Source: Orientallactaga sibirica
Taxonomy: Eukaryota > Chordata > Mammalia > Rodentia > Dipodidae
Reading direction: 5' to 3'
DNA length: 64,000 bases
Assembly (NCBI GenBank): GCA_036365145.1
Contig: JAEOAD010000794.1
Span: 496,001-560,000, forward strand
In this document: one piece after another, positions 1-12,334 of the stretch
Numbering within the stretch: the stretch's first letter is position 1
Layout: each line of letters starts with the position of its first letter
The notes under the pieces: generated by a model
The model's input: the letters and a program-made list of their open reading frames with translations, nothing else
What the model was told of the DNA's origin: nothing
The model's database searches: none
Program-made: the position numbers and the translations under genes

Positions 1-27
1 CAAGAGTCGCAACACTATCGTGGCTTC

Positions 28-150
28 CACTTTATAGACAAGGACGCTGAAGCAGAAAGGGATTAGGTAACTTGCTCAAAGCCATTCAACGAAGACGAAT
101 CTAGCTGATTGACACTGCAAAGCCTGTCCTGTAAACCTCTACGCCATACT
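28..150 (-). repeat. MIR SINE remnant
   Basis: Contains the MIR antisense landmark order: a variant of the 'gaggaaactgaggc' block, then 'taacttgctcaaagcca'. Strongly diverged, mammal-wide age. Confidence 0.6.
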
Positions 151-224
151 CCCAGGTTGTGGTGGGCACACTTATTAGTAGAGGAACTGTGGAAGCTGTA
201 AGCAAGAATTAATAAATAGATTCC

Positions 225-419
225 AGCTGGAGAGGTGGCTTACTGGTTAAGGCACTTGCCCGCAAAGCCAAAGGACACAGGTCCCATTCCCTGGTACCCA
301 CATAAAGCCAGGTACCCAAGGTGGCACATGCATCTGGAGTTTGTTTGCAGTGGATGGAGGCCCTGGTGTGCCCATTCATATTCTCTCTCTCTCTCATTCT
401 CTCTCAAATAAATCTCAAA

Positions 420-454
<35 letters not shown>

Positions 455-467
455 AATAGTTTAAAAA
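225..467 (+). repeat. B2-superfamily SINE with AAAT-rich tail
   Basis: tRNA-like head (gctggagaggtggctta, B-box-like ggtcccattccc), body ending in a CT-rich tract, then a long (AAAT)n tail at 415-454. Related A/T-rich words (taataaatagattcc at 209 and taataaataaatcc at 468) probably are the target-site duplication. Confidence 0.9.
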
Positions 468-481
468 TAATAAATAAATCC

Positions 482-1258
482 ACAAATCCATGATCCAAAT
501 GATAAAGAAGTTAGGTTTTTCCTCTCAGATATCAGCCCAAAGGAACAGAGCCCAAGGTGATAGGGTGGGTTTGTCCTTCTTCACAAGACTCCAACTTTGG
601 GTTCAAGGTCACCACTTTCATTTCTCACCTTCCTGTCCATAGGGAGGGGAAAGGAACAGGTATGGAGGAGGAATGACACAAAAGGTCAGAACCCAGTCAC
701 ATGGCCATACCAAGCCACAAGGGAGGCGGGAAATGTGGGCTCTGTGGAGCAGCAAGCCCTGTGCTGACACTCCAGGGCTATGTTATTAAAGGGAAGGATG
801 GGTGTTGGTAGAAGCCTAGCAGTCTTTTCCACAGCTTGCCAACTAACTAGTCATTGAACTTTGAACTTTGTTCAACAGGCAACACAGAACTGGCAAATGG
901 CTTTTAAGTGGGAATGCTTCAAGACTAGACTTGGATTTTAGATTGCTCTGGAAACTTGCTTGGAGAATAAATGGGAAAGGAGGGGATAAGAGCAAAGAGG
1001 TTTGTTCAGAATGGTCTTGCTGCTGCTTTGCTCCAGGTTAGCATCTTCAGGCTGGCTGGGTGAGTGTGTGCTGGGGCTGGCATGAGTCACTCACTCTCTC
1101 AGTGCCATCTGTCCGGCCCTGTGTCTGGGCATAGCGTGCAGGGATGGTACCCCCACAGCTCAGTGCTTGGTGAGTTCTCCAGTGACCCTCAGTAAAGTGT
1201 GAATCCTTGGATTCCCACACTAATGCTGGCCTCTTTTATCTCTTTCTCTTGTTCTTAG
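482..1258. other. Intron, no repeat recognised
   Basis: Single-copy-looking intron upstream of the first exon. The last ~30 bases are the pyrimidine tract and AG acceptor of the PRKCB exon. Confidence 0.5.
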
Positions 1259-2402
<1,144 letters not shown>

Positions 2403-2574
2403 GGGCTGGAGAGATGGCTCAGCTTGCGTGCAAAGCCTAATGACCTGGGTTCAATTCCCCAGTGCCCATGTAAAGCCAGATGCACAAAGTGACGCATGCA
2501 TCTGGAATTTCTTTGTAGTGGCAAAGCCCTGGTGCCCTATTTATCACCCCCCTTCTTGGAAATAAATTTTAAAA
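2403..2574 (+). repeat. B2-superfamily SINE, internally shortened
   Basis: Begins gggctggagagatggctcag, has a short deletion in the tRNA-like head and an eroded CT tract, and ends in an A/T tail. Confidence 0.85.
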
Positions 2575-3493
2575 GGTAGGATAGACAAATAGAAAGATAG
2601 ACAAAATGATTACGTATGACACAGGGAGTGGTATGTTCCCAAGGTACATGCAAAGTTAGAGAGAATGAGACACAGTCAGAAACTCACGTGTGGAGAGATG
2701 CAGGGAAGTAGAGAGTTAGAGATCAAGGGACCAGAGGCAAATGTGGAGTGGAACACACCTGTCCCCAGATGCAGCTGAGGCAGTGAAACACACCTAGAGG
2801 TTGAGGAGCAGAGAATAGGGGACACATAGTAATATTGGTACAGAGAGACACAGAGAGAGCCACAGGGGCACCAAGGTGGGCAGGCTTCAACGAGACCCAG
2901 TGGACACAGCAAGGTGGGGCCTCCAGCACTAGGACACACATTCCTTTCCCACACACAGCGATGCTCCTGCCTCACATGTGGGGTGCTGGGTGGGAGCTCA
3001 GGTTGGCACTCAGTCTCAGGTCTCTGAGTTCCTGTCTCATTGTCCTCTGTCCTCTTCCCATATTTCATCCGGGGGCTTGGGTGGGCTGAGAAGAGGCTCC
3101 CCAACATTCCTCACCAGCATTACCCTAGGATCTCCTGACACATGGATGTGGGGGCAACTTAGCCTGTCCTGTGGCTTCTCACACGAGGACCACCATCCCC
3201 ATGAAGAAGGCTCCTGCCACACCTTCCTGGGGCAGCTGTCACTGCACAACCTCTGTGGGGAAGTCACCCACCATGTTGAATCAAACCCATGGTCTCCAGG
3301 GAGGGTTGCACAGGGACATTTAGTATCACATGACATGTGAGACTGTTTATGGACTTGGCTCATTGCTCTTGCTCTGTGCATACATTTTTTTTTCCTGTAC
3401 TAGCTGTAGGCAACACGGTTTGCATGGAACATTACCCTGGGTGATGTCCTCTTCTGGGATGGTTTGTGGCCAACCCCTGGCTGATGCAAAAAG
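2575..3493. other. Intron, no repeat recognised
   Basis: Contains short tracts rich in 'gacacagagaga' words but no mobile element I recognise. Confidence 0.4.
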
Positions 3494-3670
3494 AAAGTCA
3501 GAGCTGGGCGTGGTGGCTCACGCCTTTAATCCCAGCACTCGGGAGGCAGAGGTAGGAGGATTGCCATGAGTTTGAGGCCACCCTGAGACTACATAGTGAA
3601 TTCCAGGTCAGCCTGAGCTAGAGTGAGACCCTACCTCGAAAAAAAAAAAAAAAAAAAAAAAAAAGTCAGA
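3494..3670 (+). repeat. B1 SINE with target-site duplication
   Basis: Full-length 7SL-derived B1 (3503-3661). It has the 'tggtggctcacgcctttaat' head, the internal ~29-bp duplication and a pure A tail. The 9-bp duplication aaagtcaga flanks it at 3494-3502 and 3662-3670. It lies in the intron between the two PRKCB exons, in sense orientation. Confidence 0.95.
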
Positions 3671-4502
<832 letters not shown>

Positions 4503-4551
4503 TAGTGAACATCCTCCAAATGTAAGGTGCGTCCATCCTTATGACATTGGG

Positions 4552-4779
4552 ATAAACAAAATTCAAACTTGAGAGCCACACAGTCAGGTTACAAAAAAGA
4601 AATCACAATGAAAATCTCATAGTGTCTTGAGTAAGTTTATGACTTTGTGTTGGAGCGCATTCCTAATAAACAAAATTCAAACTTGAGAGCCACACAGTCA
4701 GTTTACAAAAAAGAAATCACAATGAAAATCTCATAGTGTCTTGAGTAAGTTTATGACTTTGTGTTGGGGCGCATTCCTA
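4552..4779. repeat. 114-bp tandem duplication, two copies
   Basis: Copies at 4552-4665 and 4666-4779 have an exact 114-bp period and differ at only two bases by eye (caggtt/cagttt and ggagcg/ggggcg). The unit looks like part of an old interspersed repeat. It starts 180 bp after the exon donor. Confidence 0.95.
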
Positions 4780-4901
4780 GTGGCTCTTGGCCACATGTTG
4801 GACACGCCTGCAGGTGCATGCCCTCAAAGCTACATGGTCAGCACTCCAGCCGGCTTAAGCTGACAAGACCACCCAAGTTTCCTGGGCTGCTTGCTTTCTT
4901 T

Positions 4902-5080
4902 TAAAAATATAATATAATTGACAGATAATTAATGTACGTGTTTGTGGGACATGGTATATTTTGACACATGTACAGTGGGTAATGATCAAATCAAGGTAAT
5001 TAGCGTACCTGCCCATCATCTCAGACATTTATCATGTCTTTGTTTTGGGAGCATTCTGAGGACTTCTAACTTTCGTGGGC
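4902..5080. repeat. Old L1-derived fragment
   Basis: The run from 'aattgacagataattaatg' through 'ggtaattagcgtacc' resembles a common mammalian L1 segment. Orientation not determined. Confidence 0.5.
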
Positions 5081-6107
5081 TTCTCCCCTCCTTCTCCCAT
5101 TCTTCCTCTCCTTGTCTGCTAGAGAATGTGGTTCTAATTCTTCTCAACACAGCCGAGAAGGCATGTTTGGTTCTTCCTTGGACTGTTACAATGAGGCTAT
5201 GGAGTCTTGATGACCAACACCAAAGTTGGTAGAATTTGTGTCTTGAGGAGGTGGGAAGGAGTACACTCTGGGAGCACTCTGGGCTTTCCATGTAGCTGAT
5301 TTGTTTTTTTAACTTGACATTGGCTATGCAGGTCACTTTTCTATTATTCTGAGTACTTACTGCAGTCTGAGCTATTTCACGGAAAAAGGACAGATAGTAC
5401 AGCCAGCTGGGGAGGTGCAGTGGGACTAGGAGAGAAAGAAAGGAGGGTCCCTTTGCTGCTCAGTGTGAGCATTCGTGACGTGCTTGACTCCAGCCAAGTT
5501 GAAGTTCAGCTGAGCTGGACCAGTGAATACTCTACTGGAGCCATGGTGCAACCAACACCAGCCAGACACAAGGAGACGGAAATGTGTAGGAATTCTTTCA
5601 CACAAACCGCTGTAGACTTATGTAACTATTCCATATAAGCAAAGCTTCAGGAATTCATTACGAAAGGAATTGATACTGTAAAAGTTAGCCTGGATCCAAG
5701 GTCCCAGGAGCGTTAGTAGCTCTGATGTGCTAAGCCCTGGCTTGGTAAGAGTTTTACCTAAACCATATAAAAGTTGAAAAATATCCCAGTAACATAAATT
5801 CCCTCTTTTAAATGGTAGTTTGTGAAACCCAGTGAGCTCTTGGAAAATAGTTCCATTCCATTACTTTTTCATACAAGCCTTGCAGAGAAAATGCCTAACT
5901 CCCAGTGGGATGTTTCAGGGTCCCAGGGGAAAATCCTATAGTCATAAGTTCTAAGGAAACTCCCCCTCACCCCCAACTGACTAGTTAAGCCTACTTACCA
6001 GTGTGCAAGGGACAAAATGAGACTCTGCTGCCATCTTGTGGCTCCACATGTTACCATGGCAGCCACATGTACCGGATCACTGGAATATAGCTTGCTTGAA
6101 ACTAATG
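5081..6107. other. Intron, no repeat recognised
   Basis: No mobile element recognised. Contains one CTCF-like motif, listed separately. Confidence 0.4.
6028..6042 (-). promoter_or_regulatory. Candidate CTCF-binding core
   Basis: The reverse complement reads gccacaagatggcag, matching the CTCF core CCAC-N-AG-(A/G)-(G/T)-GGCAG. Motif match only; occupancy is unknown. Confidence 0.4.
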
Positions 6108-6205
6108 TTATGTCTTTCACAACAGCCTTGTTAGATATTCATTTCATGAATGAAGCATCTGAGGCCCCGAGAAGCTATACATCTGAGACCTCACATCATT
6201 AGTGA
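6108..6205 (-). repeat. MIR fragment
   Basis: Diverged MIR antisense blocks (a 'gaagcatctgaggcccc' variant of the gaggaaactgaggc block). Confidence 0.5.
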
Positions 6206-6345
6206 TAATAAAACAACAGCTAACATGTGTTGATTTTTTGAATGGGTCAATCATAATGCAAAGTGCTAATAGTCAATTCCTTGTTTAAATTTTTCTGTAG
6301 CTCTAATGAGGTGAATGTCATCATTCTACCCACCTGGAGATGGGT
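6206..6345 (-). repeat. Second MIR fragment
   Basis: Order matches MIR antisense: 'aacagctaacatgtgttga', a 'gcaaagtgctaat' variant, then 'gaggtgaatgtcatcatt'. Next to another MIR in the same orientation. Confidence 0.6.
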
Positions 6346-6638
6346 GTAGTAGGCACGCATTTCCTCACCTCGGTTTGTTTGACTCTTAAGTACAATGCTG
6401 TATAGTAAGTTACTCTTAGTTTAAATTTCCTTTTCTTCCCCTCCATTTATTTATTCCCTTGTGGTTTAGCAACAGTAGCTGTTAGGGGCATTCCTTGGAG
6501 AGTCTTTATTAAGGTGTGAGATTACATCATCCTTTCAAATTCAAGGTCAAAGTGTTCTGCACATGCTCTGGCCTTTGAGGATCTTGACAAACCAATGACT
6601 CTCAGGCAGCCCCCAAGTCACACCTGTGAATGGCGTGT

Positions 6639-7138
6639 GTTAGGCAGGGTTCTCTGAGGAACAGAACCCATAGAATGAATACATTTTATAAAGGGGGTTT
6701 ATTAAATTGGCTTACCCTGTGTGGGCTACATAGTCCAACAATGGCTGTCTGCCTGCGGGGTGGGGCGGGGGGGTCTGAGAACTTGGCTGCTGCTCAATGC
6801 AGAAGGCTGGATGTCTCAGTGGTTGCAGTCAGGCGCTGAGCCTGGAGGATTACTAGAGAGCTGCTGGTCTTCAGTCCACAGTGGAAGGCTGACAGAGCTG
6901 GGCTGCGGAGTCTTCAAAGGCTGGAAGCCTCAGGGTAGATACATCCTCACACCAGCAAGGGCTGAAGGCTGGCAGACAAAAGCAGTATGGCTTTTCTCTC
7001 CCAACTCTTCATAGCTGGGCTGCCATCTGCAAAGCTGTCCACTCTGGGGGAAGGTCCTCTGCCATCAGTTAACCCTTCTGGCCCCGAGAGTTGTCTCTTA
7101 GTTGATTTCTGATTCTATCAAGTTCACATGAGAAATTG
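6639..7138 (-). repeat. ERVL-type solo LTR (MLT2-like)
   Basis: Begins tgttaggcagggttctctga, the antisense hallmark of ERVL/MLT2-class LTRs, followed by 'acagaacccatagaatgaat' and a long LTR-like body. No internal retroviral genes. Contains a G-run cluster at about 6757-6774. Confidence 0.65.
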
Positions 7139-7378
7139 CGTGGGTGTATTCATTTCCCGGATTTCCTGGGCTGCAGGAACAAGCTCCAGACTCGGTGTCT
7201 TGAAATAAGTCTCTTCCGCAAGGTCCTGGGGGCTGGAGTCACCGTGTCAGCAGGGCTGGCTCTTTCTGCAGCTCTATGAGGGGATCTGTGCCAGGCTTCT
7301 GCTGGTTGCTGACAGTCTTTCGAGTCCCTTGGCTCTTTTGCCACATATATTCTTTGGTGGGTCTATACAACAGAAAGC

Positions 7379-7693
7379 TGTTGCTGGGACAAAAACCCAA
7401 CCACAAAAGAAGAAAGAGTCTTTAGGCTTACAGGACCACAGAGCAGAGTTCATCATGGTGGGAAAAGCATGGTAGGATCAGGAAGTCGGTATTCCATATC
7501 AGCAGAAAAAAACAGAGAGATCAACACATGAGGTGTGGCTAACACCTCAAGCCGCCTCCCCATGACATACGTCCTCCAGCAAGGCTCCACCTTCTAAAGG
7601 TTCCACAACCTTCTAAAATAGCACCCTCTGAGGACTAAGTATTCAAACACATGAACATACGGAGGTCAAGGTCATTTTACACTTAAACCATCA
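7379..7693 (-). repeat. MaLR LTR (rodent MT-like) nested in the MLT1
   Basis: Contains 'ttcatcatggtgggaaaagc', 'agcaaggctccaccttct' and 'gtattcaaacacatgaac', typical of antisense rodent MaLR LTRs. Ends taaaccatca. Confidence 0.7.
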
Positions 7694-7719
7694 TCCTGGG
7701 TGTCTTTGTCCAAATGCCC

Positions 7720-7938
7720 TTTTTTTTTTTTTGGAGAGAGACAGAGAGAATGGGCGCACCAGCAGCCTCTCAGCCACTGTGAATGAACTCCAGATGCGTG
7801 CACCCCCTTGTGGGCAAGTATGGCATTGCACCCTTGCATCACTTTGTGTCTGGCTAAATGTGGGACCTGGAGAATCCAATGGGCATTCTTCGGCTTCACA
7901 GGCAGGCACATTAGCTACTATGCCATCTCTCCAGTCCC
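7720..7938 (-). repeat. B2-superfamily SINE, long subfamily
   Basis: Poly-T start, GA tract, tRNA-like head at the right end (gccatctctccagtcc). Carries the extra 'gtgggcaagtatggcattgc' segment shared with copies at 29857, 36207 and 43385. A CTCF-like core lies at 7801-7814 (reverse complement cccacaagggggtg). Confidence 0.9.
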
Positions 7939-8128
7939 AGGTGCCTTTTTGTTAGGACACCAGCCACTGGATTATAGCCAACCTTAATTGTGTATGACTA
8001 CATCCTCAACTGATTGCAGCTGCAGAGACACCGAGTCCAAATAAGGTCACATGTACAGATATCAGGAGGAGGACTTGTGCAGATCTTTCTTGGGGCGAGC
8101 CACGACTCAGTTCATAAAGGAGAGTAGT

Positions 8129-8471
8129 TGTTGCACTTAGCATCTCATGGCTGGCAGAAAGTGAGCACCCAACCAAAAGCAGCTTGTGAGAAGAAAGGTT
8201 TATTTTGGCATACAGACTCAAGGAGAAATTCCATGATGGCAGGGGGAAACAGCATGAGCAGAGGCTGGACATCACCTCCTGGCAAACATCAGGTGGACAG
8301 CAGCAGGAGAGTGTGCCACATACTGGCAAGAAGAAGCTGGTCATAACACCCACAAGCCAGCCTACAGCAAGTCACCTCCAGGAGGCTCCAATTCCAAAAT
8401 CGACATCGCTAGTATTCAAGCATTCAGTACAGGAGTTTTTGCCCTGGAGACACCTAATTCAAACTCCCACA
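8129..8471 (-). repeat. Solo MaLR LTR (copy 1 of an inverted pair)
   Basis: 343 bp, starts tgttgcac and ends cccaca. Contains 'aattccatgatggcaggggg' and 'gagagtgtgccacatactgg'. Imperfect 5-bp flanks gtagt / gtagg. It belongs to the same subfamily as 8528-8869 but is inverted. Confidence 0.85.
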
Positions 8472-8527
8472 GTAGGAAAGTTGGAGCTGAGGTGAGGAAT
8501 TTTGTACCAAATGACTTGTTGGGATGG

Positions 8528-8869
8528 TGTGGTGGTTTGAGTCAGGTGTCCCCCATAAACTTCGGTTTTTCTGAATGCTAGCTTCCCAGCTGATAGAGAA
8601 TTAGGAATTAACACCTCCTGGAGGGAGTATATTATTGGGGGTGGGCTTGTAGGTGTTAGCCAGCTTCCTCTTGTCAGTGTTTGGCACACACTGCTGTTAT
8701 TCATATGATGTTGGCGAGGAGGTGATGTCCACCCTCTGCTCATGCCATTGTTTTCCCCTGCCATCATGGAGCTTCCCCTCAAGTCCATAAGCCAAAATAA
8801 ACCTTTTATTACCCACAAGCTGCTCTTGGTAGGGTGTTTTCTGCCAGCAGTGCAAACCTGACTGCAACA
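8528..8869 (+). repeat. Solo MaLR LTR (copy 2 of an inverted pair)
   Basis: 342 bp from tgtggtggtttgagtcagg to gactgcaaca, with a polyadenylation signal AATAAA at 8796-8801 and 'ccatcatggagcttcccctc'. Same subfamily as 8129-8471, 16648-16998 and 63481-63828. Confidence 0.88.
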
Positions 8870-9047
8870 AATGATTATGGGAAAAGAGTGAGGGAGGAGA
8901 GGGCACAGGAGAGACTCAGAGAAAGCGTGGTCTCCGTTGGGGCTGCTTGCGTCGGGACCCACAGAGGGCTTCTCGACCAAGTCTACAGCAAGGGAAAGTC
9001 CCACTAGGAGACTAGGAGGCCTGTCTGCCACACTGTGGGTCAGGCAG

Positions 9048-9427
9048 TGCTGTGAGATGATTGTGTCTCTCCAAAATCCATAGGTAGATGCCTCAACCCA
9101 TACGTGATGGTATTTGGAAATCAAGACTTCGGGAGGTAATTAGGGTTAGATGAAAACATGAGGCATGAGTTTCATAGCAGAGAGAGAGAGAGAGAGAGAG
9201 AGTGAGCATGGGTGACCTAGGGCCTCTTGCCACTGTAAACAAACTCTAGGTGAACTCTTGCGTATCTGGCTTTAGATGGGTACTGGGGAATTGAACCCAG
9301 ACCATCAGGCTTTGCAGGTAAGTGCCTTTTACCGCTGAGCCATCTCTCTAGCCCCTGTGTGTATGTCCATTGTTTAAGCCACCTCATCTGTGTTATATTG
9401 TCAGAGTAGCCACAGCTGACTGAAACA
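9048..9427 (+). repeat. MLT1-type MaLR LTR split by a SINE
   Basis: The left part contains 'gattgtgtctctccaaaatc' and 'gggaggtaattagggttaga'; the right part has 'tccattgtttaagccacc' and ends tgactgaaaca. The SINE at 9178-9354 interrupts it. Confidence 0.75.
9178..9354 (-). repeat. B2-superfamily SINE
   Basis: GA-tract start and reverse tRNA-like head (gagccatctctctagcccc) at the right, nested in the MLT1 LTR. Confidence 0.9.
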
Positions 9428-10149
9428 ATGATGGGTTTCTGGGTTGGAGGTAGGAAGGCAGATGAACCTCCCGATGGTGGCTTCTATCTGGACACAGAGG
9501 CAAGTGCAAGCCATTAACAGCCAGCTCTCAGAGCCAGGGGAAAGGCTATGTTGGCTGATATGGCAGGACCCACCAGCATTCATGATATCTGGGCACCAGC
9601 TAACTTCTCAAGCATCTTTCTGGTTTCATTGCTGGGAGTCTAGACTCCTCCTCCTTGAATTTAGCTTGCAGATCAATGAGGGGAGAGAGCTAAATGTTGC
9701 TTGGGGCCCTTCTCGGCAGTGAGTGGTGTATGTTGAGGTGTTCTTACTTCATCCAGACCCTAGAGGCATGTGCAGTGTCATGACTTCCCACTCACCACCA
9801 GCCTGAAACATTGCTATTCGTCCTACGCCTCCAGAGGTTGAAAGTTTTCCATCTCCTCTGGCTCCTGAAATCCAGGCTGCTAGGCACTCTTTGGGCTCTT
9901 ACGGGTCACAGTAGGAATGGGAATCTGGCCAGTTCTCCCCCTAAACCCCATTAGTTGTTTCCCATCGTCTGCAGGATAGACATGGTCGGACACAGTGGTT
10001 TCCTTGTCTGTCCTGAGTCCTCTGCAGACCTCTCTCTAGACTGCGGTCATCTATGCGCTCTGGTCCCTGTCTTAGGGAAAGTTCACCGTTGCTGTCTTCT
10101 TTCAAAGTTTCACTCTTTCTTTAGATCTCAGCTGGTCCTTACCCTGAAC
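9428..10149. other. Intron, nothing firm recognised
   Basis: No confident repeat or gene. The open frame at 9444-9722 resembles nothing I know. Confidence 0.4.
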
Positions 10150-10345
10150 TCTCCCTGTAGTAGACATTCATGCTTTATATAATGAACTTGAATTTGTGAT
10201 GGCTGTAGTTTTGTGTTGGGTTTGGTTATTGTCTACATTTCCAGAAGGCAGTGACCCTATAAGTTCAGAGGGAGTCTGCTTTGGTTCATGACTCTATCCC
10301 CAGCCCATGGTCAGGCTGCGCATCAGTACATATTGGCAGAATGAG
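10150..10345 (+). repeat. Possible L2 3'-end fragment
   Basis: Weak likeness to the L2 tail: 'ccagaaggcagtgaccct', 'gactctatccccagcccatg' and 'gtacatattggcagaatgag' stand in the positions of the usual 'gggcaggga..tatccccagtgcc..tgctcaataaa' blocks. Confidence 0.35.
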
Positions 10346-10890
10346 AATGCCACCGAGGGTCCTGATAGATACAAGATATTCACATGTGGTCATTAAACCA
10401 GTGTCTTCTGAAGTTCAGAGAAGGCTGGCAGGTAATCCAATTCACACCATTGTAGGTGTTATTATAGGAACTAGAACACACAGAAACTCTCAAGTACCAG
10501 GTCCAAGGTCAATTGCATGTGACCATGGGAGAGTAACTCATCCTTTGGAGCCATGACCACCTTATTCCTTGAACAATGTAGAAAAGACACAGAGCAGTGG
10601 GACTTAGAGGATCATAGACAACTGGATTGACATCATTATGCCCAGCAGTGTGACAAGAACAGGAAGTTCTGTGTCATAAGGCTGAAACCGAGTCATAAGA
10701 TGTGCCAGAAGTTTATGAAGCTTGTTTTATCTATATTGTCATGTACTGCCACAGCATCTTACTCCACTTCTTCCAGTTCAGTATCTTCCCTTCAGCATAA
10801 CAACTGACATTTCTGACTTATACATTATAGCCATGTTCTTTTGAAAACTAACTTTCAGGTTGCATACAAAGTATTGGGCTTCATTATGTA
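10346..10890. other. Intron, nothing recognised
   Basis: No mobile element or gene recognised. Confidence 0.4.
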
Positions 10891-10901
10891 CAATTAAATT
10901 T

Positions 10902-11154
10902 CTTTTTGCTTTTTATTTTTGGTTTTTCAAGGTAGCATCTCACTCTAGCCCAGGCTGACCTGAAATTCACTATGTAGTCTCAGGCTGGCCTCAAACTCAC
11001 AGCAATTCTCCTACCTCAGCCTCCCAAATGCTGGGATTGAAGTTTCAAAGGGGAAAGTGGGGGGAGGGAGGAAAGTATCATGGGATATTGTCTACAATTA
11101 AAGCCATATATATATATATATATATGCATAAAGGTGTGCACCACCATGCCCAGC
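10902..11154 (-). repeat. B1 SINE interrupted by an L1 tail
   Basis: Antisense B1 (ggtagcatctcactctagcc through gctgggatt) resumes at 11130 with aaaggtgtgcaccaccatgc. Flanked by caattaaattt (10891) and caattatattct (11155), a probable target-site duplication. Confidence 0.9.
11039..11129 (+). mobile_element. 5'-truncated L1 3' end inserted in the B1
   Basis: About 91 bp. Reads gtggggggagggaggaaag then atcatgggatattg and ends in an A/T and (TA)n stretch, like the last bases of rodent L1 elements. It sits exactly between two halves of a B1 that would otherwise be continuous. Confidence 0.65.
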
Positions 11155-11189
11155 CAATTATATTCTTAACAGTCATAAATCATACCCAT

Positions 11190-11272
11190 AAAATTTTTTT
11201 TTGAGACAGGTTCTCACTGGGTAGGTAGGCTGACCTTGAACTTGTGATCCTTCTGTTTCTGCCTCAGCCATA
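11190..11272 (-). repeat. B1-like fragment
   Basis: 'gagacaggttctcactgggt' and 'gctgaccttgaacttgtgat' mark an antisense B1-type 7SL SINE missing its outer end. Confidence 0.7.
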
Positions 11273-11985
11273 AATTCGTTACCATTATCCATTCTTGCAT
11301 CATCTCTGACTTTGGGACTGTTCTTATAAAAAGCAAAAGGAATGACTTGTTTTTTGGCTGTTTCTTTGGTTGACTCCCAGTCACTGTTTTTACTCTGGAC
11401 ATTGATTGTGCTGTACAGAAACTTCTCTGACTGCAGCATGTCCCAGACAAACTTAAGTACTGTCAGTGCTCTGACATTTGAATCCATTCTAAGGTGGATA
11501 TCAAAAGATGCACATCAAAGGGGAAAAGTCCTTTTCAGGCAATAGGGGGGATTTCACAGTCACATCTACCTTCACACTAGGTTCCAAAAGAGGCTTAACA
11601 GTACTCTTATGAAAAGGGACAATGGATGTTGAAGTCTTACAGAAACCCTACTATTATTTAAAGGACTATTATCTAAAGGTGTTTGTTATTGTGAGGTCTC
11701 TAGCAAGAGAGAAATAGTACACAAAAACCTGGAATTCCACTTGGGTGCCTTCCTTCTAAAGTTAAAATAGCAAGGGAAGACCCAAAGACAAGAGGGTGGA
11801 CCTGAGTATGTGCTGTACCTGAGGGGTGCTGTGGAAATGGGCGCAGTTTGGAGTGGTGGATTCTTACAGTATGCATAACATGGAATGTTACAGAGAGTGG
11901 ATGAGAAGTTTTTTCTTAATTTATGAAGGCCCCGAGTTAGATCCAGAGGTGAATGAAGTCTGGCTTCTGACATAGGCTGTCAGGA
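11273..11985 (-). pseudogene. Possible decayed processed pseudogene, gene not identified
   Basis: On the - strand several successive frames read like ordinary protein but are broken by frameshifts and stops. The 5' part (about 11690-11973) is open for 95 codons from an ATG. A middle stretch near 11540-11640 reads IVPFHKSTVKPLLEPSVKV, and after a shift 11273-11487 reads NVRALTVLKFVWDMLQSEK. Nothing here matches a repeat I know. I cannot name the source gene. It could instead be an unrecognised old retroelement or chance. A B1 adjoins its 3' side. Confidence 0.3.
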
Positions 11986-12012
11986 GAGGCGAGCACAGAT
12001 AATTATAATGTA

Positions 12013-12128
12013 TGTGATGTGCTGCTACCATGGGAGCTCACGGGGGGACTCGAAGTTTCTGTAGATGACATGTAGTGTGCTGCTACCATGGGAGCTCACA
12101 GACGGGGACTTGAAGTTTCCTGATGGAA
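12013..12128. repeat. 58-bp tandem duplication
   Basis: The block gctgctaccatgggagctca occurs at 12021 and again at 12079, and the flanking bases repeat with modest divergence (cgaagtttct versus tgaagtttcc). Confidence 0.85.
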
Positions 12129-12199
12129 GCCATGGCTGGGTTGAGCCCGTAATAAATTTAGGAATTTTCTGGATGGGGCAAGTTTTGGTGAAAGACATA

Positions 12200-12334
12200 T
12201 TAGCCGTGTTTATTGATTATACTTACTGTATAGTATGTACTTTACATAGATCAATGAATTTTCACTGCAGTCTCCTGCATTATGTTAATTATGATTATCC
12301 CCAATGTACATGCGAGAAAACTGAGGCTGAGTCA
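12200..12334 (-). repeat. MIR fragment
   Basis: 'gattatccccaatgtacatg' followed by 'gagaaaactgaggctgagtc' is the MIR antisense core. It runs directly into the minisatellite. Confidence 0.65.

Larger units (their letters stand above)
7145..8118 (-). repeat. MLT1-type MaLR LTR, broken by two insertions
   Basis: Left part (7145-7378) has 'tttcctgggctgcagg' and right part (7939-8118) has 'aggacaccagccactgga' and 'ccaaataaggtcac', in the order expected for an antisense MLT1 LTR. A younger LTR (7379-7693) and a SINE (7720-7938) separate the halves. Confidence 0.7.

Noticed and set aside
2404..2480. tRNA gene
   Set aside because: The tRNA-like head belongs to a SINE. No intact cloverleaf, and many similar copies in the window.
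3641..3664. Poly-A run as a processed-transcript end
   Set aside because: It is the tail of a B1 with clear target-site duplications.
8796..8801. AATAAA as a gene polyadenylation site
   Set aside because: It is the LTR's own signal and there is no gene ending there.
8459..9124. 221-codon open frame on the minus strand
   Set aside because: It is made of a MaLR LTR and part of an MLT1 LTR. No gene-like content.
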